Assembly (NCBI GenBank): GCA_028673005.1
Contig: CM054114.1
Span: 127,501,307-127,565,306, forward strand
Source of the DNA: Tanypteryx hageni
Taxonomy: Eukaryota; Arthropoda; Insecta; Odonata; Petaluridae
Direction of reading: 5' to 3'
Length of the DNA stretch: 64,000 nucleotides
The translations under genes and the position numbers were made by a program. This document shows positions 11,120 to 23,239 of this stretch, in pieces; the first letter of the stretch is position 1; each line of letters begins with the position of its first letter. Below the pieces are notes generated by a model that ran no database searches, was not told the DNA's origin, and saw nothing but the letters and a program-made list of their open reading frames with translations.

Positions 11120-12890
11120 TATTCCATAAAAATTGTATCCTTGTCCCTGCCCTTTGAAAAAATGTTATATTTATTAGAAATTGATATTATTTTAGTTTTT
11201 GAAATCCATAAACTATGATTCCTTTTTCAACTTAAAACCTAGTAATTGCATTAAAAAAGTTTTATGGTAGTATATAAAATGAACGGCTTTCGAGGTGTGT
11301 TATAAAAGCACCAGAAAAAAAGCCCAATTATCTGATAAGTATTTTCTATTAATGAGAGGTGCATCGAATGAATAAAAAGTAAAGCAAATAGTCACTGTGA
11401 GTTATTCATTTTATGCGTTACAATGATAAAAAAGCCTTCAAGTGTCTATTTTGATTCATCATATTTGTGATAAATCAATAAACCCTTAATGGATTGCAGG
11501 AGTTTAAATCCTTTTTTGTGGACGTTTGTGTAATTTTATTTCCTCTGGACCCCTGACAGGTTTATCTCGGCCAAGTTTTTTTTGGAATACTGGCCTGTAT
11601 ATCAGATAAAATTTACTCCGCAGTTTTTAGCCGAGTACAAAAACGGTTAATTCTCAGAACACGTGTTTCCAATTCATTTTATCGACCAGATCCGCTTTAA
11701 TTATCGGATACATCGAACATGATTATATTACGACATAATTTAATTACCATAATAATTATTTTCACGTGCAAAACGGATTGAAATTTTAGAATCCGCTTAA
11801 ATACAAGAATAGAGTATCATTAAATCGACCAAAAGATGACAAATTATCCGTTATGACGCATTGCTCCATGTTTACCAATGGCACTACATCCCATTAGAAG
11901 CATTTTTAGCTTTTTTCTAAAAAACGTCATTTATATATAATGCTTGTCTTTTCGAAAAATATCTCTTCCATCCTGTAATTTCTAGATGCCAAATTTTCTG
12001 GATAGAACAATCAATATAAGGGCTAGACATGATTCAAATTTAATGAATGTAGAATCAGCTGCAGGGGAGTAATCGATGTCTTTTTTCGACCCTTTAGTTT
12101 CATCCCAACCCCCACAAGAGAAGTATATCTGTGTTGGGCATTATAAATTTGCATTTTTAAATTAATGAAAATTAAGATAGGAGCTTGAGACATAAACGTT
12201 TCTATAGCTGAAGGAATGAGGTTTATATTTTTGAAGCAGAATTCAAATTCCTGTTGAATGAGAATGAACAATTGTTTTTAATACAAAAAAGAGAAACATT
12301 TGTTGTTTTTTACAATTAAAAATTCCAACTTAGCAACGAGTGCACTGCCTTTAATGGGAAATATATCATTATATAGTAATGATATAATGTGAATTTATGA
12401 AATATATACTGAGGCCGTAGATCATAACCAAAGATGTAATCTTATGATGACGTCATAATCCTAAAACAAGAAAAAAGCGCCATATGTAATTTTATCTGCA
12501 AATCTCCCGTTACATGTTTCAATTTCTTTTAAAATTAGCTAATGAGTTACTATTCAAGCATATGATATAGTTAATAATGAAACCTTTAAAACGTTTAACA
12601 AATCTATAGTGGCCGATTATATCTTCAACTATCCCTTTGTCAGTAGTAATACAATGAGTCTTATAAAACAATAAAGAAAATATTTTTATATAACGGAATA
12701 AATTTAGAGCCCGGGAGAGAAATTATTTGCACTAGGTATGCCACTCTTTCCTTGGTCCTCAATAAATTTGACTAATTTGCGAAGCAGATGTTTAATAAGA
12801 TAAGTAAGAAACTTCAATGAAAGTTCGAGTAGGTACTGTTCATTTGGACTGTCATATTTACAGATTTCTAAAAAGCAGTGCTTCTACTAA
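11120..12890. other. Noncoding AT-rich DNA
   Basis: No exon or mobile element recognised. The part at about 11540-11840 is rich in TAATTA/ATTA words among GC-containing unique sequence, which could reflect a homeodomain-bound regulatory element. That is only a composition-based impression. Confidence 0.35.
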
Positions 12891-12892
12891 AG

Positions 12893-13211
12893 TAGTGGTG
12901 GGCAACCTTTTCTACGTGGCGGTCCGCATTGGTGGTTGCGAATTCCTCAGTGATCCTCATCGCATGTTTTCAATACTTTGGCGGGCAGGATTAGACTTTA
13001 AATCGGACGCTAACCCAAGATCTTGTGGTATCATATCAGTGAAATTATGTTTTTCGGGTTACATTTCAATATCAAATGTTTTATTTTCGTAATTAGAATG
13101 AAGACGACATACATTTGTGTTAAATCTCATTTTAATCATAGCTTCGCAAGTCGCATAAAACACACTCGTGAGTTACATGCTGACCCGCGGGCCGTAGGCT
13201 GCTTACTGCTG
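12893..13211. mobile_element. hAT-type miniature element
   Basis: The left end TAGTGGTGGGCAACCTTTTC and the right end (reverse complement CAGCAGTAAGCAGCCTACGG) are diverged forms of the common arthropod hAT end CAGTGGTGGGCAAACTACGG, followed by GGCCCGCGGG-like sequence on the right. Flanking 8-mers TACTAAAG and CATTAAAG agree at 6 of 8 positions. No transposase sequence is visible inside. Confidence 0.7.
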
Positions 13212-13219
13212 CATTAAAG

Positions 13220-15730
13220 GTAATTGTGCGATGTAATGCGAAAATCGAGAATTTTTTAAATTTCCGAAAACGTAAAACAGCAGTACCATTTTACATAACC
13301 AAGTAACGGAAGTCTTATGAAGGACAGGGAAATTAATTAGAATAAAATGATTTCTTTTTATATTTTCTAGAATAAAAGGAGGGACAGACGAAGGGTGTCT
13401 CTCAGGCGCTAAGTGGATTAACTTCCAGCTTAACGTAAGTGACAAGCGCAACGGGCCCTCAGCCTGTCTCCAGCTACTGGAAAATGTAGTACTGAACACG
13501 CAGGTGTAATTACATTCACGACATTGGAGAAAAAAATTTTAAAATGTGGTTACCCTGATTGAACGTGAGCCTCCTGCGGATTCTCATCCTCATCCAAAAA
13601 CGAAAAAGGTTAATTTGTTATTTAACGCCCGAATAAGAATTCTAATTGAAGCCTTTTAATCGGTGTTATTTTAATTTCCCGCCACCGCGCTTAGCTCTTT
13701 GGCTTTGAGCTAATCGAAATCACTTTCTCTTTCTGTTGACCGCCGAGTGAGAAGAGAGATTAAATATAATTAAAAGGCGCCAGCTCGACGTCATTTGCGT
13801 ACCCTGTTATTCCAGAAGACGACATTCGGGAGGAAGGAGAGTGGAGGGGGATGCGATTTTCCGTGTGCGCGGAACAACGGGTTTAACTTTGACGGACGGA
13901 AAAATAAGAGGATCCAGGTGCGCAGCGAAGTGGTAATTGATGCAGTATCAAACGGAGGTGGTTTGGGATAAGGTCGAATGAGGCTCGCGCGGTCGTTCGA
14001 AAGGGGTAGATAAAGCGGGGAAGGAGGCTCGGGGAGAGAGAGCTTTAGTTTGACGGAGTGGGGAACGGCTCGGCCGTTCTGCGAGTATGACCCACGCAGC
14101 GCAGCCCACTCGTTAAAGAAGAAATGAGGGTCAAATGGGATGAGAAAATGCTACTGCGGGGTCGAATGGCGGAGGAGGGCGGAAATGCTGGTTCGAACAG
14201 GATGCTGAGCATATGGAAAGAACGGGTCAAGAGTAGTAGGGAGAATATGGATCGGGGGAAGGCTGTAAGGGGGCGTGTGGAGGGAAGGTTGTAAATCAGG
14301 GTACGGAGCTCAGCAGTTTCCCAAGGTAGGAGGCATATGAGGTGTTTCAAGAGGACACAGAGGAATTTCAGGGATATGGCCGTACGAAACCGGATGGCAA
14401 AACTGGCGATTCTACTTTTCCCTCGCTTGCTGCTTTCCATACATTGCAAAGGCTGGAAACTGGTTCGTTGAGGCTTAAAGGTTTAGATGAAAGCTCGTTT
14501 CAGAAGGTCGCGGACATTTATGGACGCATGAAAGATGCTTTTCACTTTTAACGAAATTGAGTCGGAGCGTTTGAGTTGTGTGGTGACAGTTAAATTAAAA
14601 TTGCGAGATATATGAACATTTTTTTACATGTAGTATTTGAATGAAACCTCTGCGCATCATTTTATGCATTTTATCTCTACTATAAATATTTTGAAGAATA
14701 TGTTTGTTTGTGCATTGATAACGCAACAACTATAGAACGTAGAAGCAAGATGAAGGTACCATTTTAACCGCAATAAAAAGTTAAGCAAAATGGGCAGGTT
14801 TTTAAAGCGATTTGAATTAACTTTTTCGTTTAAAAAATCTTGTTTTCTTTTAATTTTTCCCATTTAAATAACATGGGAATGAGCGTATTGTTGTATTAAC
14901 GATCTACTTAACGACCGTTATAAACAATACCAAATTTAACTAAAAGAAATAATATACACCTAATATAAACTAATTGTGAGTAGGGAAGAAAGAAACACTA
15001 AAGTTATTCAAATAAGGACAATCTCCAAAAAAAACTATAAATCTGGCTAATTGTTTCAAAAGGTAATCGGAAGACAGTTTTAATGTGAAATTTTATGCAT
15101 TCTGCATATTCTCTATACTTAAGCGACAGCGAAATTTGTTTTTCATTAACAAATAAGATTAAAAATTAATAAGGTGAAAGATATCTCAGAAAGTACAATA
15201 AGAAAACTTCTATAACAATTTTTTAATTTAAACCAAAATTTATAATCATTAACTCTTCCTCCCTTGAACGACTATATGTACACTTTGCTTTCCTTTCAAC
15301 TGAACATTTTTATGGCTGAATTAAGCCAATTAAAACAACACGTTCAATGTCGTACTAACATACTTTTTATCGCCTATATATCTCCAAACGTGTTTCCACC
15401 GGTTGCATCCCTAGAGCTTGCAATTCCTGCCCAAGGTTTTAATATTTTTGAGATTCATGACCACATAAAATGATGCAGTTTCTTTCCCTGGAGATCAATT
15501 CGAGTGAAATAACTATATTTTAAAAGTGATTCCATCGACTGTTTATTATGATTATTTTATATAAGAATACAGTTGCCAAATTCGTCATTAAAGGATGCGG
15601 GAAAAATTTATTTATTTGGGCAAAAGATGGGAAGATAAGAAATATTGCATACCATTAAGCACTACAATAAAAATTAATCTGCTTCTGTTATTTGGTTTAA
15701 ATCTCAAATCTTCCTCAATATCATTTATCT
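13220..15730. other. Noncoding DNA, GC-richer block at 13560-14560
   Basis: The 13560-14560 block is richer in G and C than its surroundings and contains open frames on both strands, the longest being 134 codons on the minus strand. None shows a domain, and codon use looks like chance. It may be unique, possibly regulatory DNA. The remainder is AT-rich with nothing recognised. Confidence 0.4.
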
Positions 15731-15737
15731 TGACTTA

Positions 15738-15770
15738 AAAACCCGAGCAACGCCGAGTAATTTCAGCTAG
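15738..15770 (+). mobile_element. Helitron 3' terminus
   Basis: The sequence ACCCGAGCAACGCCGAG followed by TAATTTCAG and CTAG, then a host T, matches the 3' end of widespread arthropod Helitrons: a short GC hairpin about 10 bases before CTRR, inserted between A and T. The hairpin is imperfect. The matching 5' end (TC start) was not found to the left, so this is probably a fragment or an old copy. Confidence 0.6.
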
Positions 15771-15774
15771 TTTT

Positions 15775-17220
15775 ATATAAATGTAGTTATGCTGCTGTAG
15801 TTGAAAACTTTCAGAACTTTCGGAGAAAATATTTAAATGCAACATATAATCCGTCATATTTAGTTTTGTGTTATTTCTATACATGTATGAGAACCTGAAA
15901 GACCATAAAATAAGGTTGTCCTACCATTTCGCGTAGGGTCCCATACTTCATGTTTTTCTTACACTCGAGCCAGTGAGCGAATCTAGGAAAGGTGAGTCAG
16001 AATTATTCAGCCATTGTCTAACGTTGCGCCGTTTAAATCGCTTAGATAATATTATAAACCATAATTATTATCCATTATTTTGATTTTATGCTTTTTCACA
16101 CAAAAAAATTGTTCTATTTAAGTAGGATATAATTTTTTTCTGTTAAGAAGTAATATTTTTCAATTTGGTTTTGTTTGAGAATGTTAATTTTATCTGCGCA
16201 AGTTATGAAAGTGGAGCGGGTCGGATAAAACACTTTCGCGGCCCGGATTCGGGACTTCTATAAACCCTTTAAATGTGAGGCGAATACGACTAATTAGCCA
16301 TTAAATTTCGTTAATATGAAATAAAGAGAAAGAAGAGTTAATAAAACCTAGCCGGCGAAATGCATTTCAGACGAAATTACGCGATTTGATTATTGTATCC
16401 TGCGATTATCTGCAAGTTTCATCGCTCGCGTAGAGCGGATTGAACCACACGTTAATCAAAGTGGAGTTGCATGCGCGAGTATTACAATGCGACGGAAATA
16501 CTATCGCCCGTTTGTTAATGACGCTTCAGCACCTTTATCGCCGTAATTACTTCCGCGAAAACCTATGTACAACCCGATGACGTGAAAAATACGAGAAACA
16601 CCTCCTAAATAAAGTGATAATTATTTTAATTAGCAAAATACCTGATTATTGAGTTATGATTCCTATTATAAATTGAAAGTACAATTTCTTTGTGGTTTCT
16701 GCCCAATTAGTCTCGAAAGCTTAGCGTAATAATTTATCAAGGATCGTAAATAACCCTTTTAGGATTTACCGAAGTTTGCAATTAAAGAGAAGATCCGGCG
16801 ATCCATCGAAAATAAAATTCCAAACGGTTGCGCATTACCTCAATAAATAGGGTGCCGTTAAAAAAGGACACCTCCATTAAAATTGCCCATCTCAGTAACG
16901 CGCGGCTACAATTTTAATCGATTCTCCGAATCCCTCTCAAACAAATTGCTTTTGTTAGCCGGAGAAAAGCAGCCGATTCTAGAGTGCAAAAACTTGAACA
17001 AAGAATTTATATCGATAAACTTAAGTGTTAAAGATTTAATTATAAAAAATTTAGTACGTAAAAAGTTTTAAGCCCGCGATTAAAGAAGAAGTAATATATT
17101 TGAATAAAATCAAGGATAACGAAGACTTCTACGAAAATTCAATGAGTTAGTTTTATACCATGAAATCAAAATGTATGCAAAATTATTTCATTTTTATTAA
17201 CTTCTGTGTTTGGTCGCTCC
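15775..17220. other. Noncoding DNA with a CpG-containing, unique-looking block
   Basis: The block at about 16200-16600 has mixed composition, many CG dinucleotides and several ATTA cores, and no repeat signature. It contrasts with the surrounding low-complexity AT DNA and is a candidate conserved noncoding element. No exon is recognised. Confidence 0.35.
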
Positions 17221-17224
17221 TTCT

Positions 17225-17360
17225 ATCTTATGATTGGCGGAAACGCCCGTCAAAAACGAAGGGCATGCATGAATAATATTTTTAAAATTTAAGGAATTAC
17301 CTTTCTCTCGCCCTTCCCTCCCTTCATCTTCCTCTCTCCCCTTTCACCACCCCCCTCAAA
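17225..17360 (-). repeat. Degenerate Helitron-type end (CCCGTC-hairpin family)
   Basis: GCCCGTCAAAAACGAAGGGC followed by an ATGAATAAT word and then a pyrimidine-rich tract mirrors the arrangement at 60711-60900 (GCCCGTCAAAAATGAAGGG, ATAAATAAA, pyrimidine tract). The two are one family. Here the CTAG end has decayed. Confidence 0.5.
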
Positions 17361-17639
17361 AGTTAGCTATCCCCGCAATCTGACGGAATTACAAACAATA
17401 ATTTGTAGAGTGTTGTAATGCCCCTATATCTAATTCCGCCGGTGGTAATGGACACGATATACTCACAGACATAACTCATTATTTAAATAGAAGATAACAT
17501 TTATTGGGACAGAAGTCTACGCTGTATTTTAACTGATATTGATTGACATAGAATGGATGATTAAGTATATTTTAACGCTTATTCTTAGAGTAACTGTTTT
17601 ATTTAATTTCCAGAACCAGGTAATCAATGAACTCACCAA

Positions 17640-18170
17640 TGAAATATATATATATATATATAATTATATTTTTGAACTGAAAAAATTGCAGCTTCTTTCA
17701 GCCTGTTAGTCTATCGAGTCTTGATTATTTTTTATCCAATAAAACCCACAATTTAAAAACTAAATCACGGACCATACTCCGTTAAATGCCAACTATCGAG
17801 CGAAATTAATTTGGCCGCGAAGCCGTTTAATTGGTATTAGTCCGATAATGACCTTCGAACCGATGATATTATTTCCCTTCGAAACGTACGAGAACTCCGG
17901 GTTTTAACTATTCCTAAGGCTCTTAGCCCCGCGCCAGCTTTTAGAGAGGCGATTCGAAAATGCGACCATAATTTGTACCCCTCGAAGTTTACGTTTAGGG
18001 CGATTATTTATCTCCCTTAGAGGAGTGGAGACGAGAAGAAAGAGAGAAAACTTTTGCGCGCGTAATGGCCAGACTGTTGGCAAACCGATGGTACACGCAC
18101 TCTACCCCTGATCGGTAATGACTGCTTCATGGCTATGCTCTCTATGCGCCGGAGTGGGCTGCGGTCGAAG
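17640..18170. other. (TA)n run and unique-looking CpG-containing DNA
   Basis: A short (TA)n run lies at about 17643-17662. The block at 17780-18010 is unique-looking with frequent CG dinucleotides and no mobile-element ends. It resembles the block at 16200-16600 in texture. No gene is recognised. Confidence 0.35.
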
Positions 18171-18171
18171 G

Positions 18172-19690
18172 CAGAGAGAGAGAGAGGGGGGGGGGGTCAC
18201 CGTAGGAGAAGCAGGGAGGACACAATAGATTGGCTATGTGGCGAGGCTCGGGTGGAGGATGGTATGGTGGGGAAAGATGGAGAGAATGGAATGGAAACGG
18301 ATAAGGGGAGAACCGAGCCCACCCGCCCAACCCCACATTTCCCCCTTTGGGAGAACGGAGCAGAGGGCGTAGGGACGGAGGTAAGACCTTAGGGTCATAT
18401 AGGGTTTTACATGTGGGTTGGCCCGGTTCGATAACCGTAGTGGAGCGAAAACCCTTTATTGGAGCAATTATGGTCCTCCTTTTGCTCTCTCCGATTAATT
18501 AGCACTTGGAAAGGGGCGGTCTGGACGGAAGAAGTGGGAAGAGTGGCGAGGGAAAAGGGGTATGCCAAAAAATAGCGGTTAAAACATGCAACAAAGGGGA
18601 CCAATAATCATTATCGTTACCGGGGAGGTGTAAATTTACGCTTTGGGGCGCTTTGCCAAGTTTTTTTTATTAGCATTCTTTGCGGGAGTACTTTCTCTAT
18701 CGGGTTCGCTCCCTAAAAGTTGCTGAGTGAATATAATCGTATTTAACGATCGACCGCATTCATTAAATGATGAGGGAATATAAATCAAGGTGGCGTAAAA
18801 TGGTAGAATGGACTTTTAGAAGAATATTTTAATATGTAAGCAAGACGGAATAAACGTAAAAATACCCGTTATTTATGTAAATATTAGTTGAAATAATTTC
18901 ACCGGGATATTTTAGTTTTAATTTAGTTTAAATAAAAAATAGGTAATAAAAATTGATATACTTTATGAATGTTTTAAATTAATTTATGTAAGCTTTTCAA
19001 TTCTTATGACACTGAAATATGTTAAAATATAAAGCTGAATTTAATAAAATGTAATTATTTAATTTGCGTAAATTATTATCCATTCCTCAATTAAAATTCT
19101 TTATATGAAAGAGGTCTCAGAGCAGTCTGAGAATGGTTTTATCTTATAAGATATCTTCCAAAACTTCAAATGTCATAAGTACAAAGTTTTGTTATGATAC
19201 ACATATTTGTAAAAGTATATGCTTCTATTGCATAAACTTCAATAAAAAATGTAAACCACCCGATTTTTTTCATTCACCGTTTTTTGAGTAAAACGTTGAG
19301 TTTTATTTTATCAAATGGACTAAGGGAAAAAATATTTTAAAATTGAATAGCATCTCTGAATTTAAATTAAACACATTTTTTGATCAATTTTCATTTATTT
19401 TCTACATCCAGGACACTATAATCGTAATTAATATCACTAAATGAAAGCCCTTTTTGATGGACAAATATCAGCCGGCAGTAATTTTTTCTATCTCGTCTTC
19501 TTCTGAATGCCAAAAAAGAGCTTCGCCCATTTTTATATTCAACTGTTTTCTCTCGCCCGTAATACCTCCGAAGTTTCAAATGCACCTCACCGAGACAAGC
19601 GAATAATGACCACTTGTCCAACGACTGCATTCCAACCGTAGCGTGTGTGTTTGTGTTGGCGAGTCGCGTGTCGTGAGTGGCGCCTCTATT
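18172..19690. other. (GA)n(G)n tract and AT-rich noncoding DNA
   Basis: A short GAGA tract runs into an uninterrupted G-run at about 18186-18196. The sequence to about 18660 is purine-rich and moderately GC-rich, then becomes AT-rich. Open frames here follow the purine bias and have no domains. Confidence 0.5.
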
Positions 19691-19699
19691 TTCTTTCTC

Positions 19700-19898
19700 T
19701 CCCAAGGGACAACAGGGAGAGGGAGAGAGAGACAGAGAGAGGGGGAAGGAGAGAGTATGGCCTCCCTATAGTGGACGCAGGCGGCTCTCGCGGGTTCGAA
19801 GAGGATGAGGACGGACACCCACCTCCGGCGCTAATGTGGAGCGTGTCGATCGTTTCGAGCAGCGTATCGACGTGATTGGAACGTTCAGGAGTGGTACA

Positions 19899-19934
<36 letters not shown>

Positions 19935-20553
19935 TAGGAGGTGGAAGGAGGAGGAAAAAAGAAATGCGGAGGAATCAAGGATGTGAAAGAGAGGAAGGGC
20001 AGAGTAGAGAGGGAAATGAGACAGGAGACACTAGGAGAAAAGAAAACGGGAATAAAAATGGAAGAAAATGGAGAAAGGTAGGAGAAAATAGGAGAAAAAG
20101 AAAGATATAGAGGAGATGAGGTTGAATGGAGAAAGAGTTGAGAAAATCGGATGGAAAAATCGTGTAGAGGAGAAGAAAGGAGGAAAAGTAGAAAGAGGAA
20201 GGAGATAAGAGTGAGAAAAAGTAAAGAATAGTAAGGGAGAATAACCGGGAAAAGAGAATAAACAAGTTAGGAAAGAGCTGCTGAAGCAGAGTTAATGGTT
20301 TTTTTTTTTCAAAAAAATATTTTAGACGGTAAGACGGGCAACGAGAACGTGCAGAAAGAGACTAAATTACTAAATTGATTGAGGAGTGAACTGTCTCTAG
20401 CTGATTTTAATTAGGAGTCAGCAAATCCGACAGACAGGCAGACCAACAGACCTACCTCTACAGGAAAACGTGCAAAATAGGAGATAGAAGATAGGAGAGG
20501 GTAAGGAGAGAGATAAGAAGAGGGAGGATCAGAGAGAGAGGTAAGGAGAGAGA
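19700..20553 (+). repeat. Purine-rich (GGAGAGA-type) DNA
   Basis: The plus strand is dominated by G and A in variants of GGAGAGA and GAAAGGA, with a perfect (GA)n run at about 19904-19930. Small non-purine islands occur, including a CAGACAGGCAGACC-type word at about 20430. It continues after the fold-back element to about 22990. Confidence 0.8.
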
Positions 20554-20568
20554 TGATAGGAGGGTTCT

Positions 20569-20735
20569 ACGTCAATTCGTCGCGTGAAGTTCGTCGTGGG
20601 CCGTTCGTCGCGTGTCAAATTCGTCGCATGACAATTTTGTTGCAAGGCAAATTCGTCGCATGGCCATATCGTCGCAATACAAATTCGCCGCAATTCAAAT
20701 TCGTCGCAATACAAATTCGTCGCAAATTCAGGAAC
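20569..20735 (+). repeat. Left arm: ~10 diverged 16-bp units
   Basis: Successive words AATTCGTCGC, spaced 15-17 bases apart and separated by a variable six bases (GTGAAG, ATGACA, AATACA, AATTCA and others), run from the outer tip to the inner boundary. Units nearest the inner boundary are the most regular. Confidence 0.85.
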
Positions 20736-21796
20736 CGTTTAGGAAATAGTAAATATTTTTGTTATTTTTAATGTCACGATTTGTATAGTGAAATCCCGAG
20801 TCGCGCATTGGCAGTGAAATGTTCCGCCGTCCAAGATGCAGATAAATTTTCGTCCGATTTTGTTTTCCATATGATATAAAAATATCTGGCAGTATTTTTT
20901 GGTAAATACTCTTCTCACTCAAACATATGTAAATTTTTTCCATTTCCATTCTTTCCCTTATAACATAGCTTTTTATGACTACTCTTCCAGTATTTCAGCA
21001 GGGACAACCACGTATAAACACGAAATAAAATACAAATGAAAGTTTTTCGCAGGACCCTCTGTCAATCCGGAATCTATATATCGATGAATCGAGGAAAAGA
21101 AAAAGGATCTTGTAACTTTAACTCTCCGTCGGCCATTTAGGATGAAACAAAATAAGATAACATATATTATTAAATTATTTTGGAAAAATTGAAAGATTAC
21201 ACCAAAACCAAAATTCGACTTTCTTTTAATTAACGAACACATGTTCCCTTAACATTCCCCTATAATTATGTCCGTTCTCCCCATCTCTCCAACGCGTCGT
21301 CGCGGCCAACGCGCGTAACGTATCAAGCAAGGCCTCTGATTGGGTAGCGTCAGTTCTCAACGTCCGTAACGCGTGCATGGAAACGCACGTTAAGACTGTT
21401 TTTCACATTTTACTTAGAATTCACTTTCCGTCATCCCATCCTCCATAGTATCATTCTTTTCCTTTGCCTTATCTTCCCCTGGTTTTTCCCTTTCCCTTTA
21501 AAATTCACTCCTTCCACTAATCACCTAGGACTCCCAGTTTTATCCACTCTCTCTCCCACTCCCTCCCCAACCAACCTTAACCCCACCTCCCATCTTTCCC
21601 CACTTCTTCCTCTCTTCTCCCCTCCTTTCTCCACCTTTTTGTTTCCTTCCCAACCTCCAGTGTATGGCCATATATTTTATGATTCTTGTTGCCTAATTTA
21701 TTCGGGAATTATGAGGTCTCGTCAACCCTTCCCATACACTAAATATGGTATATTGCAGGATTAATGAAGAAAAGGATTTCCTATTTCATCAAAGAT

Positions 21797-21950
21797 TCCT
21801 GAATTTGCGACGAATTGGCCATGCGACGAATTCGCCATGAAAGGAATTTGCCATGCGACGAATTTGTATTGCGACGAATTTGAAACTCGAAGAATTTGAA
21901 ACGCGACGGATTTGAAACGCGACGAATTGCCGCGCAACAAATTGACAGGA
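21797..21950 (-). repeat. Right arm: ~9 diverged 16-bp units
   Basis: On the plus strand it reads GCGACGAATT + six variable bases (GGCCAT, CGCCAT, TGTATT, TGAAAC and others). It is the inverted counterpart of 20569-20735. Neighbouring units within the arm share their variable six bases (TGAAAC three times), which suggests local amplification inside the arm after or alongside transposition. Confidence 0.85.
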
Positions 21951-21962
21951 CACCTGATAGGA

Positions 21963-22990
21963 TAGTGAAGTATATGGGAGGTAAGGAGAGACAGGATAGG
22001 AGAGAGGAAATAAGAGAGGAAAGGAGAGAGAGAGGATAGGAAAAAGAGAAAAGGAGGGGTAAGGACAGAGAGGATAGGAGAGAGAAGTAAGGTGAGAGGT
22101 AAGGAGAGAGAGAGAATAAGAGTGGAAATGAGAGAGGAACGGAAAGAGATATGGTAGGAGAGAGAGAAAAAGAGAGGTGAAATGGAGAGGTAAGGACAGG
22201 AAGGATAGGAGAGAGGTGAAAGGTAAAGTGAGATAGGAAATGAAAGAGAAAATGAGAGAGAATTGGAGAGAGAGAAAAGGAGAGGTAAAGACAATGAGGA
22301 CTGGAGATAGAATGATTGATTGATGTGGTCTTTATTTGGGGCGAGATTGAGATTAAGAAGTCCCATCCTCCACCTAAAGGAGAAAAGGAGAGAGAGGATA
22401 GGAGAAAGAGATTAGGAGGAAGATGATAGAAAAAAGAGGAAAGGAGAGAGAGGAAAGGAGTGAAAAAAGGAGAAGGAGAAAAGTAGAGAGTGGAAAGGAG
22501 AGAAAAGGAGATGAGAAAAGGAGAGGGAAGGAGAGAGAGGAAAGGAGAGAGGAAAGGAGAGAGAGGAAAGGAGAGAGAGGAAAGGGGAGAGAGGAAAGGG
22601 GAGAGAGGAAAGGGGAGAGAGGAAAGGGGAGAGAGAGGAAAGGAGAGAGAGGAAAGGAGAGAGGAAAGGAGAGAGAGGAAAGGAGAGAGAGGAAAAGAGA
22701 GAGAGGAAAAGAGAGAGGAAAGGAGAGAGAGGAAAGGAGAGAGATAAGAGAAAGAGGTTAGAAGGGAGTGGTAGAAGAGAATGGATATGAGAGAGAGGAT
22801 AAGAAAAAAAGAAAAGAAGAAAGGAAGCGAGAGGACAGAAAAGAAGATAGAAAAGAAGATAGAAGAGAGAATAGAAGGGAGGATAAATAATAAGGTGAAA
22901 AGGACGTGTGATGAGAAAAGAATTAAAAAAAACAGTGTGTAAAAATAGGATAGAAGAAGAAAGAAAGGGGTTGTATGAGGAAGAAATGAG
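21963..22990 (+). repeat. Purine-rich satellite-like block with ~14-bp minisatellite core
   Basis: Throughout, the plus strand is almost only G and A. In the core at about 22440-22745 it is a regular array of GGAAAGGAGAGAGA and close variants (for example GGAAAGGGGAGAGA). The long open frames through it on both strands, up to 483 codons, are artefacts of low complexity. Confidence 0.9.
22316..22380 (-). repeat. Retroposon 3' end inside the purine block
   Basis: The reverse complement reads GACTTCTTAATCTCAATCTC then GCCCCAAATAAAGAC and ends in a (TCAA)-type tail. It is the same family as 3880-3930. It sits as a non-purine island in the satellite, so it was inserted there. Confidence 0.55.
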
Positions 22991-23239
22991 TGAGAGGAAC
23001 AGAAAGAAAGGCGGGTTATGTAGGAGAGAGTGGAAAGTGCAAACATGAGCTTAGACGTGAAAGGGACAGAATTGCGCAAAGTAGGTTGGATATCCGACGA
23101 GAGAGGAAAAGTGAAGGATTGGTTGAACGCGCAATTGAATAGTGTATGTGAGAGAATGGGCGGGAAGAGTTGGTGGAAATGTAGCCCCAATCTAGAGTCT
23201 AGACCCTCCCACTCTCTCCATCTACCACGCACTTAAAGA

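Larger units (their letters stand above)
20562..21954. mobile_element. Fold-back DNA element with arms made of 16-bp subrepeats
   Basis: The two ends are long inverted arms (about 20562-20750 and 21785-21954), each a tandem series of a 16-bp unit of the type GCGACGAATTTGAAAC in opposite orientation. The arms share an inner boundary (CGTCGCAAATTCAGGAA on the left, its complement on the right) and similar outer tips containing GTCAATT(C/T)GT(C/T)GCG. The flanks carry an identical 8-mer, TGATAGGA, at 20554-20561 and 21955-21962, which fits an 8-bp target duplication, although the surrounding purine DNA makes chance matches more likely than usual. The ~1.0-kb centre has no transposase and includes a pyrimidine-rich stretch (21420-21660). 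It is a non-autonomous element, perhaps of a Mutator-like, Kolobok or similar superfamily; the class is not determined. Confidence 0.7.

Noticed and set aside
14045..14449. 134-codon minus-strand frame
   Set aside because: No motif; both strands partly open, and the region is simply GC-richer than its surroundings.
22423..22761. Open frames of Glu/Arg/Lys/Gly on the plus strand
   Set aside because: Direct translation of the GGAAAGGAGAGAGA minisatellite; no coding signal.
21781..23232. 483-codon open frame on the minus strand (and 201-codon overlapping frame)
   Set aside because: Its sequence is almost only Leu, Ser, Phe and Pro from the purine satellite read in antisense; low complexity removes stop codons. 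It also crosses the boundary of the fold-back element.
23030..23236. 68-codon plus-strand frame next to the purine block
   Set aside because: Too short, no motif, and no splice signals that would make it an exon.
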